Under the pieces are notes generated by a model. The model was not told where the DNA came from. It saw nothing but the letters and a program-made list of their open reading frames with translations, and made no database searches. Below, piece after piece: positions 7,934 through 16,825 of a DNA stretch of 42,370 bases. The position numbers were made by a program, and so were the translations under genes. The DNA is from Terriglobia bacterium. Lineage in GTDB: Bacteria; Acidobacteriota; Terriglobia; Acidiferrales; UBA7541. The number at the start of each line of letters is the position of its first letter. The stretch's first letter is position 1. The stretch is from contig JAIQGD010000052.1 in NCBI GenBank assembly GCA_020072765.1, positions 1 through 42,370 of the forward strand, given 5' to 3'.

Positions 7934-8815
7934 CTAATTCGGCCGCGGGGCTTCCGCGTCGTGCGCGTATGTCTCGCGCAACGCGCCGGTCATGGCGCAA
8001 GCGATGGCCAGCGACTTCGCATCGATGCCGGTGGCCACGCCCCGCGCTGCTAACGTCGTCAGCACCGTCTCGGTGGCGATGTTGCCCACCAGCGCATCGC
8101 CTGCGAATGGGCAGCCGCCCAGGCCCGTCAGCGCGCCGTCGAAGCGCCGGCAGCCCGCCTCGTAGGCCGCCAGAATCTTTTCGGCGGCGCCTTCCGGCCG
8201 GCTGTGCAGATGCACGCCGATCTCCACGCCCGCCACGCAGTCCTTGACGGCTCGGTAAAGGTCCGCGACATCCTCCGGCGACGCCGCTCCCACCGTATCC
8301 GCCAGCGACACGGTGCGCACGCCCGCGCCCTTGAGCCACACCAGCGTCTCCTCGACGATCTCCGGCCCCCACGGCTCGTCGTAGGGATTGCCGAAAGCCA
8401 TCGAGATGTACACGACCAGCCGCCGCCGGGCGGCCTTCGTGTCGCGCTGCATCTTTTCGACCAAGGTGCGCGTCTCCGCGCGCGACATGTTCACATTCGC
8501 CCGCCGAAAATAGGCCGAGATCGAGTACGGGTAGCCGATCGTGGTCACGCCGGGAGTCGCCAGCGCGCGTTCCAGCCCTTGCTCGTTCACCACAATGCCG
8601 ATGATCTCCGGCGCCTCGCCCGAAGGCAGCCGCGCCTGCGACACCTGCTGCATCACCGCCTCGCTATCGGCCATCTGCGGCACATGCTTGGGCGAAACGA
8701 AGCTCACGGCGTCAATATGCTGAAATCCGAGCGCCACTAATCCCGCCAGGTATTTGATCTTCTCTTCGGTGGGGATAATCTTCTGCAATCCCTGCCACGC
8801 ATCCCGCGGCTTCAC
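7934..8815 (-). CDS. Hydroxymethylglutaryl-CoA lyase-like protein
   Basis: 293 residues, a DRE-TIM metallolyase. It should cleave HMG-CoA to acetyl-CoA and acetoacetate, the last step of leucine breakdown. Seen: PRD (Arg4-Asp5) at the very N-terminus, SFVSPKHVPQMAD, metal-binding HLH (His202, His204), and the signature GLGGCPFAGDALVGN with Cys235 and Asn244. Oddities: the protein starts almost at the PRD motif, the usual PRDGLQ is PRDAWQ, and the Glu that follows it in classical enzymes (VIEATSFVSP) is Asp35 here (HIDAVSFVSP). Its GTG start overlaps the stop of the carboxyltransferase by 4 nt (GTGA), which suggests translational coupling. A related lyase activity on another CoA ester cannot be excluded. 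Confidence 0.88.
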   Translation of the reverse strand: MKPRDAWQGLQKIIPTEEKIKYLAGLVALGFQHIDAVSFVSPKHVPQMADSEAVMQQVSQARLPSGEAPEIIGIVVNEQGLERALATPGVTTIGYPYSISAYFRRANVNMSRAETRTLVEKMQRDTKAARRRLVVYISMAFGNPYDEPWGPEIVEETLVWLKGAGVRTVSLADTVGAASPEDVADLYRAVKDCVAGVEIGVHLHSRPEGAAEKILAAYEAGCRRFDGALTGLGGCPFAGDALVGNIATETVLTTLAARGVATGIDAKSLAIACAMTGALRETYAHDAEAPRPN

Positions 8816-10521
8816 GTCTGCAAAACTCCCGTCTTGAATTCAGCGACGACAGAATTAAGCGAGGCCGATTCCAGCGCCTCGATCAGTGCCTCGCGGGTAT
8901 GCGCCGGATCGATGATGGCGTCGACCCAGAGGCGGGCGGCGGCGTAACGCGGGTCGGTCTGGTGCTCGTAGGTGGCGCGGATCGATTCGCGCAACTCCTT
9001 TTTCTCAGCGGGACCGAGTTTCTTTCCTTCGCGCTCCAGCTGCTTGACCTTGATTTCGACCAGGGTCTCGGCGGCCGAATCGCCGCTCATCACGGCGTAA
9101 CGCGCCGTCGGCCAGGCGAACATGAAGCGCGGATCGTAGGCCTTGCCGCACATCGCGTAGTGCCCGGCGCCAAAACTTCCGCCGCAAATCACCGCGATCT
9201 TGGGCACCACGCTGTTGGCCACCGCGTTGACCATCTTCGCGCCCGCGCGGATGATTCCGCTCCACTCGGCTTCCTTGCCGACCATGAAGCCGTTCACGTC
9301 GTGCAGGAAGATCAGCGGCACCAGGTGCTGGTTGCAGTCGAGGATGAACCGCGCCGCTTTGTCCGCCGCCTCCGTGTAGATCACCCCGCCGAACTCCAGG
9401 CGTTTTTCTCCCGTGCCGGGGGCGGGGACGGTAACGCTTTTCTTCTGGTTGGCGACGATGCCCACGGCCCAGCCGCCGATCCGCGCGTAGCCGCACACCA
9501 CCGTCTGGCCGGATTCGGCGCGGTACTCGTCGAAGCGGCTGCCGTCCACGATGCGCGCCAGAATCTCGCGCACGTCGTATTGCCGCGACGCGTCGCCTGA
9601 AAAAATGCCGTAAATCTCCTCGGCCGGATGCGCCGGCGCTTCCGCGGTTTTGTGGTCGAACGGGGCGCGCGGCGGATGTCCCATCTTATCCACCAGGGCG
9701 CGAATGCGTTCCAGACAAGCGGGGTCGTCCGGCTCGCGGAAGTCGACGGTGCCGCTGGTTTGCGCGTGCATCTTCGCGCCACCCAGTTCCTCGGCGGAGG
9801 TTTTCTGCCCGATGGCCGCCTGGACCAGCGCGGGTCCGGCGAGAAACAGCCCGCTGCCCTCGGTCATCAGGATGTGGTCGCACATCACCGGCAAATAGGC
9901 GCCGCCCGCCACGCACATGCCCATGATCGCGGTAATCTGCGGGATGCCCATGGCGCTCATCACCGCGTTGTTGCGGAAGACGCGCCCGAAGTCGTCCGTG
10001 TCGGGGAACACGTCCTCCTGCAGCGGCAGAAAGACGCCGGCGGAATCGACCAGATAAATCGTCGGGATGCGGTTCTCGATGGCGATGTTTTGCGCGCGAA
10101 TCACTTTCTTGGCGGTGAGTGGGAAAAACGCCCCCGCCTTCACCGTGGCGTCGTTGGCGATGATCATCATGCGCCGCCCCGCCACGCGGCCCAGGCCGGT
10201 GATCGTTCCCGCGGCGGGCGCGCCGCCCCACTCCTCGTACATCTCCCAGGCGGCGTAGAGGCCGAGCTCGAAGAATTGCGTGCGCGGGTCGATCAGCCGG
10301 GCGATGCGCTCCCGCGCGGTGAGCCGGCCCTTCTTGTGCTGCGATTCAATGGCTTTGGCGCCGCCGCCCTGGCGGATGGTTTCTTCCTGATTCTTGATCT
10401 CCGTCAGGCGGTCGATCATGTCGCGGCTGTTCTTGAGGAAGGCCGGGGATTGCGGATCGGCGGTCGTCCCGATCGGCGAGCCGGCCGCGCGCGAAGTTTC
10501 GCTGTTGGATTTGCTTGGCAT
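8812..10521 (-). CDS. Acyl-CoA carboxylase carboxyltransferase (methylcrotonyl-CoA carboxylase beta type)
   Basis: 569 residues, with the N- and C-terminal crotonase-like halves of the biotin carboxyltransferase family. KKGRLTARERIARLIDP, VAGGAYLPVMCD, FLAGPALVQAAIGQ, EFGGVIYTEAADKAARFI and GGSFGAGHYAMCGKAYDPRF are seen. These strings are closest to methylcrotonyl-CoA carboxylase beta (LiuB) and geranyl-CoA carboxylase beta. It transfers carboxyl from biotin to 3-methylcrotonyl-CoA, giving 3-methylglutaconyl-CoA, the substrate of the neighbouring hydratase. The biotin carboxylase/BCCP alpha subunit is not in this window. The first 30 residues are low-complexity and may not be needed. Confidence 0.9.
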   Translation of the reverse strand: MPSKSNSETSRAAGSPIGTTADPQSPAFLKNSRDMIDRLTEIKNQEETIRQGGGAKAIESQHKKGRLTARERIARLIDPRTQFFELGLYAAWEMYEEWGGAPAAGTITGLGRVAGRRMMIIANDATVKAGAFFPLTAKKVIRAQNIAIENRIPTIYLVDSAGVFLPLQEDVFPDTDDFGRVFRNNAVMSAMGIPQITAIMGMCVAGGAYLPVMCDHILMTEGSGLFLAGPALVQAAIGQKTSAEELGGAKMHAQTSGTVDFREPDDPACLERIRALVDKMGHPPRAPFDHKTAEAPAHPAEEIYGIFSGDASRQYDVREILARIVDGSRFDEYRAESGQTVVCGYARIGGWAVGIVANQKKSVTVPAPGTGEKRLEFGGVIYTEAADKAARFILDCNQHLVPLIFLHDVNGFMVGKEAEWSGIIRAGAKMVNAVANSVVPKIAVICGGSFGAGHYAMCGKAYDPRFMFAWPTARYAVMSGDSAAETLVEIKVKQLEREGKKLGPAEKKELRESIRATYEHQTDPRYAAARLWVDAIIDPAHTREALIEALESASLNSVVAEFKTGVLQT

Positions 10522-10528
10522 GGCCGCG

Positions 10529-10942
10529 TCAGTTTCCCGGCCGCGCGGGAGCGTGGCGCTGGAGGATGAAGTCCACGATCGACTGCGTGGTCGTTCCCGG
10601 CAGGAAAATCTCGGCGATGCCCGCCTTCTTCAGTTCCGCAATATCCGCCTCCGGGATGATGCCGCCCACCAGGACGGTGACGTCGCTCATGCCCTTGGCG
10701 CGCAGCAGGTCGAGCAGCCGCGGGCACAGCGTGTTGTGCGCCCCGGACAGGATGGATAGGCCGATGACGTCCACGTCCTCCTGCGCCGCCGCCGAGGCGA
10801 TCATCTCCGGCGTCTGGCGTAGTCCCGTGTAGATCACTTCCATGCCTGCGTCGCGCAGGGCCCGCGCAATCACCTTGGCCCCGCGATCGTGCCCGTCCAG
10901 CCCCGGCTTGGCAATCAGCACGCGTATCTTCTTCTCTGGCAT
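10529..10942 (-). CDS. B12-binding small subunit of an acyl-CoA mutase
   Basis: 137 residues, a stand-alone cobalamin-binding domain. The B12 signature is complete: DGHDRG (DxHxxG, His coordinates cobalt) at about residues 16-21, LSILSG at about 62-67, and VGGIIP at about 93-98. Such a subunit pairs with a catalytic TIM-barrel subunit in split mutases. The catalytic subunit at 17,002 lacks a B12 domain, so this is its likely partner, although it is 6 kb away on the other strand. It lies 7 nt before the carboxyltransferase gene. GA-rich sequence precedes the ATG at 10942. Confidence 0.93.
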   Translation of the reverse strand: MPEKKIRVLIAKPGLDGHDRGAKVIARALRDAGMEVIYTGLRQTPEMIASAAAQEDVDVIGLSILSGAHNTLCPRLLDLLRAKGMSDVTVLVGGIIPEADIAELKKAGIAEIFLPGTTTQSIVDFILQRHAPARPGN

Positions 10943-10952
10943 TTTCTCTTCT

Positions 10953-11037
10953 CTGCGTCCTCTGTGGCGCGACTCCTCTTTTGCTTTATCGCTGCCTTCT
11001 CTGTGCTCTCTGTGCCGCCTCTGTGTACTCTGTGTTT
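10953..11037. repeat. CTCTGTG-rich repeated intergenic stretch
   Basis: Between the phoH stop and the B12-subunit start, the plus strand shows about seven near-copies of CTCTGTG or CTCTGCG. No gene is visible here. The stretch at 18,795-18,951 has a similar but not identical vocabulary (TCTGTGTTCATCTGTGG). Confidence 0.6.
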
Positions 11038-11065
11038 CAGCGGCGTAAGCTCATCGCGCCGCTCG

Positions 11066-12127
11066 CTACTCGCGAGGGAGTTTTTCAGCGGCGGCTTTGG
11101 CGGCGGCGCCGTTGGGGCGGCGGGGAGCGCCGGGGTGGGTGGTGCCGTATTCGTCGTAGGCCTTAATGATGCGCTGGACCAGGCTGTGGCGCACCACGTC
11201 GCGCTCATCGAAATAGATCAGCGAGATGCCTTCGATCTTGCCCACCACCTCGATGGCCTCGATCAGGCCCGAGCGGCGCGCGTCGGGGAGATCGATCTGC
11301 GTGATGTCGCCGGTGATGACCGCCTTGGAATTGAATCCCAGGCGCGTCAGGAACATTTTCATCTGCTCGCTGGTGGTGTTCTGCGCCTCGTCGAGGATGA
11401 CGAACGAGTCGTTCAGCGTGCGCCCGCGCATGAAGGCCAGCGGCGCGACTTCGATGATGTCCTTTTCCACGAAGCGCTCGAGCTTGTCGGCGTCCAGAAG
11501 ATCGTGCAGCGCGTCGTACAGGGGGCGCATGTACGGGTCGACCTTCTCCCGCAGCGTGCCGGGGAGAAAGCCGAGGCGCTCGCCGGCTTCGACCGCGGGC
11601 CGCGCCAGAATGATGCGGTTGACCTGCTTGGCCAGCAGCGCGGAAACGGCCATGGCCACGGCGAGATAGGTTTTTCCCGTTCCGCCCGGTCCGATGGCGA
11701 AAACCATGTCGTAGTTTTCCAGCGCCTCGATATAGCGCTTCTGGTTGGCGCTCTTGGGCGCGACGCTTTTCCGGCCAAGCACCCGCGTGTGCGCCGTCGA
11801 GAACGTGCCGTGCAGCGCCGCGGCCGGCTCTTCGGACGCCACGCGGAGCAGCGCCTTCACTTCCTGGCTGCTGGGGATCTGGCCCTGGCGCACGCGCGTG
11901 TTGTAGGAATCGAGGATGCGGGCGGCGCGCTCCACCTGCGACGGCTCGCCTTCGATCTCGATGTCGCGGTCGCGCAGATGCGTGCGGACGTGCAGGGAGG
12001 ACTCGAAAAACTTGAGGTTTTCATCGAGAGGGCCGAAGAGCTCGGTGATGCCCCCGGCCATGCGTACGGTTTGTTTCATCAAATTTGGCGGCCCCAAGCC
12101 TCCGGCGTGTTCAATTCTGCCTTTCAT
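11066..12127 (-). CDS. phoH: PhoH-like ATPase
   Basis: 353 residues. An N-terminal KH-like region (about 35-85, [22 protein letters not shown]) precedes the PhoH ATPase core, with Walker A GPGGTGKT (146-153) and Walker B/DEAQN (246-250). PhoH proteins are cytoplasmic ATPases linked to RNA metabolism; in many genomes the gene precedes ybeY, which is not seen here. The ATG at 12127 would be at the very transcription start of the promoter at 12133-12161 (leaderless). An internal ATG at 12079 ([10 protein letters not shown]) fits the usual family start equally well, with a leader of about 47 nt. The C-terminal Ala/Pro tail is variable. Confidence 0.92.
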   Translation of the reverse strand: MKGRIEHAGGLGPPNLMKQTVRMAGGITELFGPLDENLKFFESSLHVRTHLRDRDIEIEGEPSQVERAARILDSYNTRVRQGQIPSSQEVKALLRVASEEPAAALHGTFSTAHTRVLGRKSVAPKSANQKRYIEALENYDMVFAIGPGGTGKTYLAVAMAVSALLAKQVNRIILARPAVEAGERLGFLPGTLREKVDPYMRPLYDALHDLLDADKLERFVEKDIIEVAPLAFMRGRTLNDSFVILDEAQNTTSEQMKMFLTRLGFNSKAVITGDITQIDLPDARRSGLIEAIEVVGKIEGISLIYFDERDVVRHSLVQRIIKAYDEYGTTHPGAPRRPNGAAAKAAAEKLPRE

Positions 12128-12132
12128 CAGGT

Positions 12133-12161
12133 AGCCTAGCGCGGGCCGGAAGGACGGTCAA
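12133..12161 (-). promoter_or_regulatory. Promoter for phoH
   Basis: Minus strand: TTGACC (12161-12156), 17 nt, TAGGCT (12138-12133). The start point falls at about 12127, the A of the upstream candidate ATG. Confidence 0.5.
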
Positions 12162-12281
12162 GACGCCGTGGAACAATTCACAGTTGAGTAACCAAGCCGG
12201 CCGGGGAACACGACGCGCGTTCCCCACAATCCAGGCGTGGGCTGGCCCGGCATCCCATCGAATGTCGCGCGCGATCCACGA

Positions 12282-12863
12282 TCAGCGGTTGGCCGGCGCG
12301 AACTGCACCTTGGGGACCTCGCGCGCGGCCTGGGGCGCGGCAAAGTAGGCGTCGTTGCGCTGGAATCCGCCCCAGCGGGCGAAGATATTGTTGGGGAACA
12401 GGCCGATGAAGGTGTTGTAGGCCTGCAGGGCGTCATCGTAGCGCTTGCGTTCGACGGCGATGCGGTTTTCGGTGCCGGCGAGTTCGTCCTGCAAGCGCAT
12501 GAAATTTTCGTTGGACTTGAGCTGCGGATAATTTTCGACGATGAGGAGCAGGCGGCCCAGAGCGCCGTCGAGCTGTCCGTTGGCGGCGATTTTGTCCGCG
12601 GGAGTGCGCGCGCCCAGCAGGGCGGCGCGGGCCTTGGCGATGTCGCCGAAGACGGTTTGCTCCTGCGCGGCGTACCCCTTGACGGTCTCGACGAGGTTGG
12701 GAATCAGGTCGGCGCGCCGCTGCAGGACCACGTCCACCTGCGCCCAGTCCGAGCGGACCGCTTCGTTGAGGGGCACTATCTGATTGCGCGCCGCGACATA
12801 CATCCCGCCCACCAGCAGGCCAACTACCAGCACCGCCACGAGCACCGCCACGAGGTATTTCAT
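12282..12863 (-). CDS. lemA: LemA-family membrane protein
   Basis: 193 residues. One N-terminal membrane helix (about 3-25) is followed by a long helical domain with the LemA signature: RNQIVPLNEAVRSDWAQVDV, RRADLIPNLVETVKGYA and ENYPQLKSNENFMRLQDELAGTENRI. LemA proteins are membrane-anchored coiled helical proteins whose cellular role is poorly understood; they often sit beside TPM-domain genes, as here. A GGGAGG six nt before the ATG at 12863 decides this start over the ATG at 12869, which would abut it. It follows the nucleotidyltransferase gene by 38 nt. Confidence 0.95.
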   Translation of the reverse strand: MKYLVAVLVAVLVVGLLVGGMYVAARNQIVPLNEAVRSDWAQVDVVLQRRADLIPNLVETVKGYAAQEQTVFGDIAKARAALLGARTPADKIAANGQLDGALGRLLLIVENYPQLKSNENFMRLQDELAGTENRIAVERKRYDDALQAYNTFIGLFPNNIFARWGGFQRNDAYFAAPQAAREVPKVQFAPANR

Positions 12864-12901
12864 GAGCATCCTCCCACTAGAAATCCAGCATACAACTTTC
12901 G

Positions 12902-13618
12902 TTACCGCGCTTCGAGGCGCCGGTCCACTTCGTTGGTCACCACCTCGACGAATTCCAGATACATCTGGAGCATCTCGTCGACCTCCAGCGTGCGCTCTTT
13001 GCGCTTGCCTTCCCGGAAATCGAGGAGCGCGTGAAACGCGGAGGGATTGGCGCCGCTCAGAGCGGCCATGCCGTCCACGGCTTCGCGCATGGTGTGGACC
13101 TCGGGTTGGCCGGTGGCCAGCAGGGCGTGGCGGAACAGCACGCAAAACGCCGAGACGGACGACAGCATGATGCCGAGATGGATTTTCCGCTTGCGCGGGG
13201 CCACCAGGATGGCCTGGCGCAGGCGCAGCCAGCCGGTGCGCAGTTCGCGTTCGACCTGCAGGCGGTGCATGTGCATGGGCACTTCGAACTGTTCCAGAAA
13301 GTCGGCGCCGAACAGCATGCGATGGTGGCGCTTGATGTCGAGCAACTCGATGGCAAACACGTCGGCGGAGCGGACCAGCTCATCGAGCGTGAAGATGAGG
13401 GGAATGCGATTGCCCTCGCGCGTCCACCACTCGGCGACCGGATGAAGCTGTTCGAGTTCGGCGGCGCCCGCGGCTCCCACGACGCACAGAATGTTCAGGT
13501 CGGAGTGCTTGGCGATGAACTCGCCGGTCACGGCCGAGCCGTACAGCACCGCGGCCTTCAAGTTATCGCCCGCGGCCTCGGTGAGGCGCTTTACGAGTTC
13601 GGTCAGCTTGGCTTCCAT
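12902..13618 (-). CDS. Nucleotidyltransferase-fold protein
   Basis: 238 residues. The N-terminal part has a pol-beta-like signature: LYGSAVTGEFIAKHSDLNILCVV (about 25-47), i.e. GS followed by DxN. The second metal-binding Asp of the usual DxD is Asn here, so catalysis is uncertain. The C-terminal half is helical (about 120-235) with no motif I recognise. It lies between lemA and the TPM gene on the same strand, with gaps of 38 and 74 nt, so the three are probably one transcription unit. Function is not known; nucleotide transfer to a protein or small molecule is only a family-based guess. Confidence 0.75.
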   Translation of the reverse strand: MEAKLTELVKRLTEAAGDNLKAAVLYGSAVTGEFIAKHSDLNILCVVGAAGAAELEQLHPVAEWWTREGNRIPLIFTLDELVRSADVFAIELLDIKRHHRMLFGADFLEQFEVPMHMHRLQVERELRTGWLRLRQAILVAPRKRKIHLGIMLSSVSAFCVLFRHALLATGQPEVHTMREAVDGMAALSGANPSAFHALLDFREGKRKERTLEVDEMLQMYLEFVEVVTNEVDRRLEAR

Positions 13619-13692
13619 GTGTCAGAACACCTCGGCCATAGACTCACCTGCTATTGCGAAACTTTGCTTCTACAGCCCGGATCGCGCGGTCC

Positions 13693-14500
13693 TCACCAAC
13701 TGCCGCCGGCTCCGCCCCCGCCAAACGACCCGCCGCCAAACCCGCCGAATCCTCCGCCACCACCACCGAAACCTCCGCCGCCAAAACCTCCGCCGCCAAA
13801 CCCGCCGCTCATCATGGGCCCCATCCACCAGCCGCCGCCTCGCCGGCGCGACTGCGGGCCGACGCTCGTGCTCAAGGCGGCTCGGATCACATAGTACAGA
13901 AAGAAAATGCCCAAAAATATGACGATGGGCGGAATCCGCGGGAAGCCGGGTTCGAGTTCCGGAGATGGAGGAGCCGAGCCGGTCAGCGTGATGCCGCGAT
14001 CCGCGGCGATGACATCTGCGACCCGCCGGGTCATCAGCAGGACAGCGGCGTCGTAGTTGTTCGTGCGCAGATACGGGACCGCTTCGCGGCCGAACCCGCC
14101 CATCGTCGACGGCCAGAAGAATCAGCACCCCGCGATTGCTGGCTTTCGGGCCGATGCCCAGCCGCGTGGCCAGGTCTAACGAATACTCCTCGATGGCCCG
14201 GCCTCCGAGCGATTTGATGGTGACGACGGCAATCTGCGCCTGGGCCTTCTGGTCCACTTCGGTGCACAGCGCCGTGAGCTGGTCGCGCACCGCGGGGCTA
14301 AGGACGCCGGCGAAGTCGCTGACGTACCCTTGCACCTTGAGCTGCTCGGGGGCCTGCGCGGCGGCCGCGTGCGCGGCGAAAAACAATCCGATGGCGAGAC
14401 ACGCGGCGCGAGCCAGGCGGCAGGTTGGCGCGGCAACGCCGGTCCTTCCCCGGAGGGGCGGGCGTGGGGCGCGGCGGATTGGGAGCGCGTCCGGGAACAT
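13693..14500 (-). pseudogene. TPM-domain secreted protein, broken by a frameshift and small deletion
   Basis: The minus-strand frame from 14500 has a signal peptide (about 28-52) and the first part of a TPM (DUF477) domain, VQGYVSDFAGVLSPAVRDQL to NRGVLILLAVDDGR. It then loses homology. A second frame, open from 14103 to the stop at 13693, picks up with GREAVPYLRTNNYDAAVLLMTRRVADVI, a membrane helix (IPPIVIFLGIFFLYYVI) and the Gly/Phe-rich tail typical of TPM proteins. At the junction (about 14095-14110) the usual RIEVGYGLEG...DGFAG block is missing, so about 50-60 nt plus the frame were lost. The result is either a real inactivating deletion or an assembly error. The neighbours lemA and the nucleotidyltransferase are intact. 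Confidence 0.8.
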
Positions 14501-14523
14501 GAGTGATCGAGGCGTGCTCGTGC

Positions 14524-14553
14524 ATGGTAGAGCGAGCGGGTGACGAGTGTCAA
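14524..14553 (-). promoter_or_regulatory. Promoter for the TPM-nucleotidyltransferase-lemA unit
   Basis: Minus strand: perfect TTGACA (14553-14548), 18 nt, TACCAT (14529-14524). The start point is about 14517, 17 nt before the ATG at 14500. Confidence 0.6.
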
Positions 14554-14610
14554 CGCGCCAGCGGCTGCGGCAACGGTGCCCCCGCCACGAAAGGCGACCC
14601 GGCGGCGCAA

Positions 14611-14639
14611 TTGTTACGCGCCGGGCGCGATGCTACACT
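14611..14639 (+). promoter_or_regulatory. Extended -10 promoter for the TolC gene
   Basis: TTGTTA (14611-14616), 17 nt, TACACT (14634-14639), with TGC just before the -10. The predicted start near 14646 gives a leader of about 197 nt to the ATG at 14843. The gene-free 14,501-14,842 stretch therefore holds two divergent promoters; I see no clear riboswitch or attenuator in the leader. Confidence 0.65.
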
Positions 14640-14842
14640 CGCGTGCCGGTGCCGGCGCGCGCGCGAATTCGCCCGGGTACAGGCATCCCAGTTCCCGCTG
14701 CTACGTCCAATGGGGGGGAGGCCGGCGCCCGCCCCGCCCAGCACACACGCAATTGTTTATGAAACAAATTGCTACCGCCACACGTTTCAATAACTTAGGC
14801 TTCTGCACGCAGGGAGCCCGCTGCATTTCGGAGAGGAAGAAC

Positions 14843-16801
14843 ATGATGAATGGAAGCTTCAGGCACGCCGCGATCGCGCTGTTGACGGCCGCTTCGCTGA
14901 TGGTTTCGCCCGTCTACGCCCAATCCCAGGACGCACCCGCCCCGGCCACGCCGCCGGCCGCGCCGGCCCGGGCATCGGGCCAAGCCCGCAACCTGAAGTT
15001 TTCCGCGGGGCCCGACTATTCGAAAGGGCCGCGGTGGTTTCCCGATATCACCGCGCCCTACCGGCCACTCAAGATGGCGGAGCCGCCGCTGGCCAATTCG
15101 CCGCGCGTCGGCCAGCTTATCCAGGACGGCCAGCTGATGCTGAGCCTCGAGGACGCCATTTCGCTGGCGCTCGAGAACAACATGGATATCGCCGTGCAGG
15201 AATTTACGCCCTGGCTTGCCCAAGCCGCTCTGCTGCGGGCGAAATCGGGGATCAATAACAAGACGCAGTTCGATCCGTCCTTCACCGGCAATCTGAGCAT
15301 GGAGGAACAGACCCTCCCCGTGAACAATCCGTTCTTTGCCGGGCTCGGACTGGGATCGGCAGCGACCGCGCTGATCAACCACAGCACCGTCGGAAACTTC
15401 GGCTACACGCAGGGCTTCCACACTGGAACGCAGGTCCAGGTGGCGTTCAACAACACGCGTTCGTCGACCACCTCCGCGTTCAATTCCTTCAACCCCTCGG
15501 TGCAGTCCTCGCTGCAGGTCCAGGTGACCCAGCCGCTGCTGAACGGTTTTGGGAAGCTGGCCAATACGCGCTACATCCTGGAGGCGAAAAACACCGTCAA
15601 GGTGGGCGAGTCGCAGTTCTCGCAGCAGGTGATTGCGACGGTCACCCAGGTGGCCACCGATTACTGGGAGCTGGTGTACGCGCGCGAGAGCGTCAAGGTG
15701 CAGGAAGCGGCGGTGGGGGTCTCGAAGAAGCTCTATGAGGACAACAAGAAGCAGCTGGAGATCGGGACGATGGCTCCGCTCGACGTCCTCACGGCGGAAT
15801 CGCAACTCTCCACCGACCAGCAGAACCTGATCGTGGCGCAGACCACGCGGCTGCTCGATCAGACCAAAGTGCTGAACGACATCACCAAAGATCCGCTGGC
15901 CGGGCCGCTGGCCGCCATCGACATCATTCCCACCACGCCCATCGCCCTGCCGGAGGTCACCGAAACGATTTCCATGCAGGATGCCATGCGCGAAGCCTGG
16001 CAGAAGCGGCCGGAAATCCAACAGGCGGACCTGAACCTGAAGAATGCCGGGATCGAGGTCAAGGCCACGCGGAATTCGCTGTTGCCGTCGCTGAGCATTT
16101 TTGGGATGTACAACACCACCGGCCTCGACGGAAACGCCGTCGCGCGAACGCCGACGGGCGTTGTGCCGAATCTGGCCAGCCAAATTCTGGATTCGACCGG
16201 CGCGCCCGCACTGGTCGGCGGCCTGCCCATTTATGTGGAGACGCCCACGTACGCGTTCACGCCCGTGCCCGGCGGCATCGGCGAGTCGTGGGACCAACTG
16301 GCTCACAGCCGCTACCCGACGTTTCAGGGCGGCATCAATCTGACGCTGCCGGTGCGCAACCGCGCGGCGCAGGCCGATAGCGCCACGGCGCTGCTCAATC
16401 AGCGGCAGCAGGAAGCGAGGTACCGCCAGCTGCAGAACGCCATCTTCCTGAGCGTGCGCAATGCGCAGATCGCGCTGGCGCAAGGACGCGGACAGGTGGC
16501 CGCCGCGGAAAAGGCGCGGTCGCTGGCGCAGCAGACGCTCGATGACGAGCAGAAGAAATACCAGCTCGGCGCTTCGACCAGCTACCAGGTCGTCCTGCGT
16601 GAACGCGACTTGACCCAGGCGCAGGGCACGGAATTGCGCGCGCGCATCAACCTGATCGAGGCCGAGGCCAGCTTCAACCAGGCCATGGGCCGCACGCTCG
16701 ACGTCAACCACATCGTCGTGGCTGGCGCTCGCCCCGCCGGCCCCGCGTACGTCCCGAACATCCCGGGCGCGCCGGACGCCGCAGCGGATACGGGAAACTG
16801 A
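14843..16801 (+). CDS. TolC-family outer-membrane efflux protein
   Basis: 652 residues. A signal peptide ends at about residue 26 (VSPVYAQS). The TolC repeat pattern is seen twice: LSLEDAISLALENNMDIAVQ and later MQDAMREAWQKRPEIQQADLNLKNAGIEVKATRNSLLPSL, each followed by long helices (QQVIATVTQVATDYWELVYARESVKVQEAAVGVSKKLYE...; LSVRNAQIALAQGRGQVAAAEKARSL). TolC-type proteins form trimeric outer-membrane exit ducts for RND, ABC or MFS pumps. No pump or adaptor gene is adjacent. The ATG at 14843 is chosen because GGAGAGGAAG precedes it at good spacing; the frame is open 303 nt further upstream, but that part lies across the promoter. At 652 residues it is longer than classical TolC. Confidence 0.92.
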   Translation: MMNGSFRHAAIALLTAASLMVSPVYAQSQDAPAPATPPAAPARASGQARNLKFSAGPDYSKGPRWFPDITAPYRPLKMAEPPLANSPRVGQLIQDGQLMLSLEDAISLALENNMDIAVQEFTPWLAQAALLRAKSGINNKTQFDPSFTGNLSMEEQTLPVNNPFFAGLGLGSAATALINHSTVGNFGYTQGFHTGTQVQVAFNNTRSSTTSAFNSFNPSVQSSLQVQVTQPLLNGFGKLANTRYILEAKNTVKVGESQFSQQVIATVTQVATDYWELVYARESVKVQEAAVGVSKKLYEDNKKQLEIGTMAPLDVLTAESQLSTDQQNLIVAQTTRLLDQTKVLNDITKDPLAGPLAAIDIIPTTPIALPEVTETISMQDAMREAWQKRPEIQQADLNLKNAGIEVKATRNSLLPSLSIFGMYNTTGLDGNAVARTPTGVVPNLASQILDSTGAPALVGGLPIYVETPTYAFTPVPGGIGESWDQLAHSRYPTFQGGINLTLPVRNRAAQADSATALLNQRQQEARYRQLQNAIFLSVRNAQIALAQGRGQVAAAEKARSLAQQTLDDEQKKYQLGASTSYQVVLRERDLTQAQGTELRARINLIEAEASFNQAMGRTLDVNHIVVAGARPAGPAYVPNIPGAPDAAADTGN

Positions 16802-16825
16802 TCTCCTCGCAGCTGTTTTTAGGAG

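Noticed and set aside
9628-10569. 313-codon plus-strand frame opposite the carboxyltransferase gene
   Set aside because: His/Arg/Ala-rich shadow translation; the minus strand encodes full carboxyltransferase motifs.
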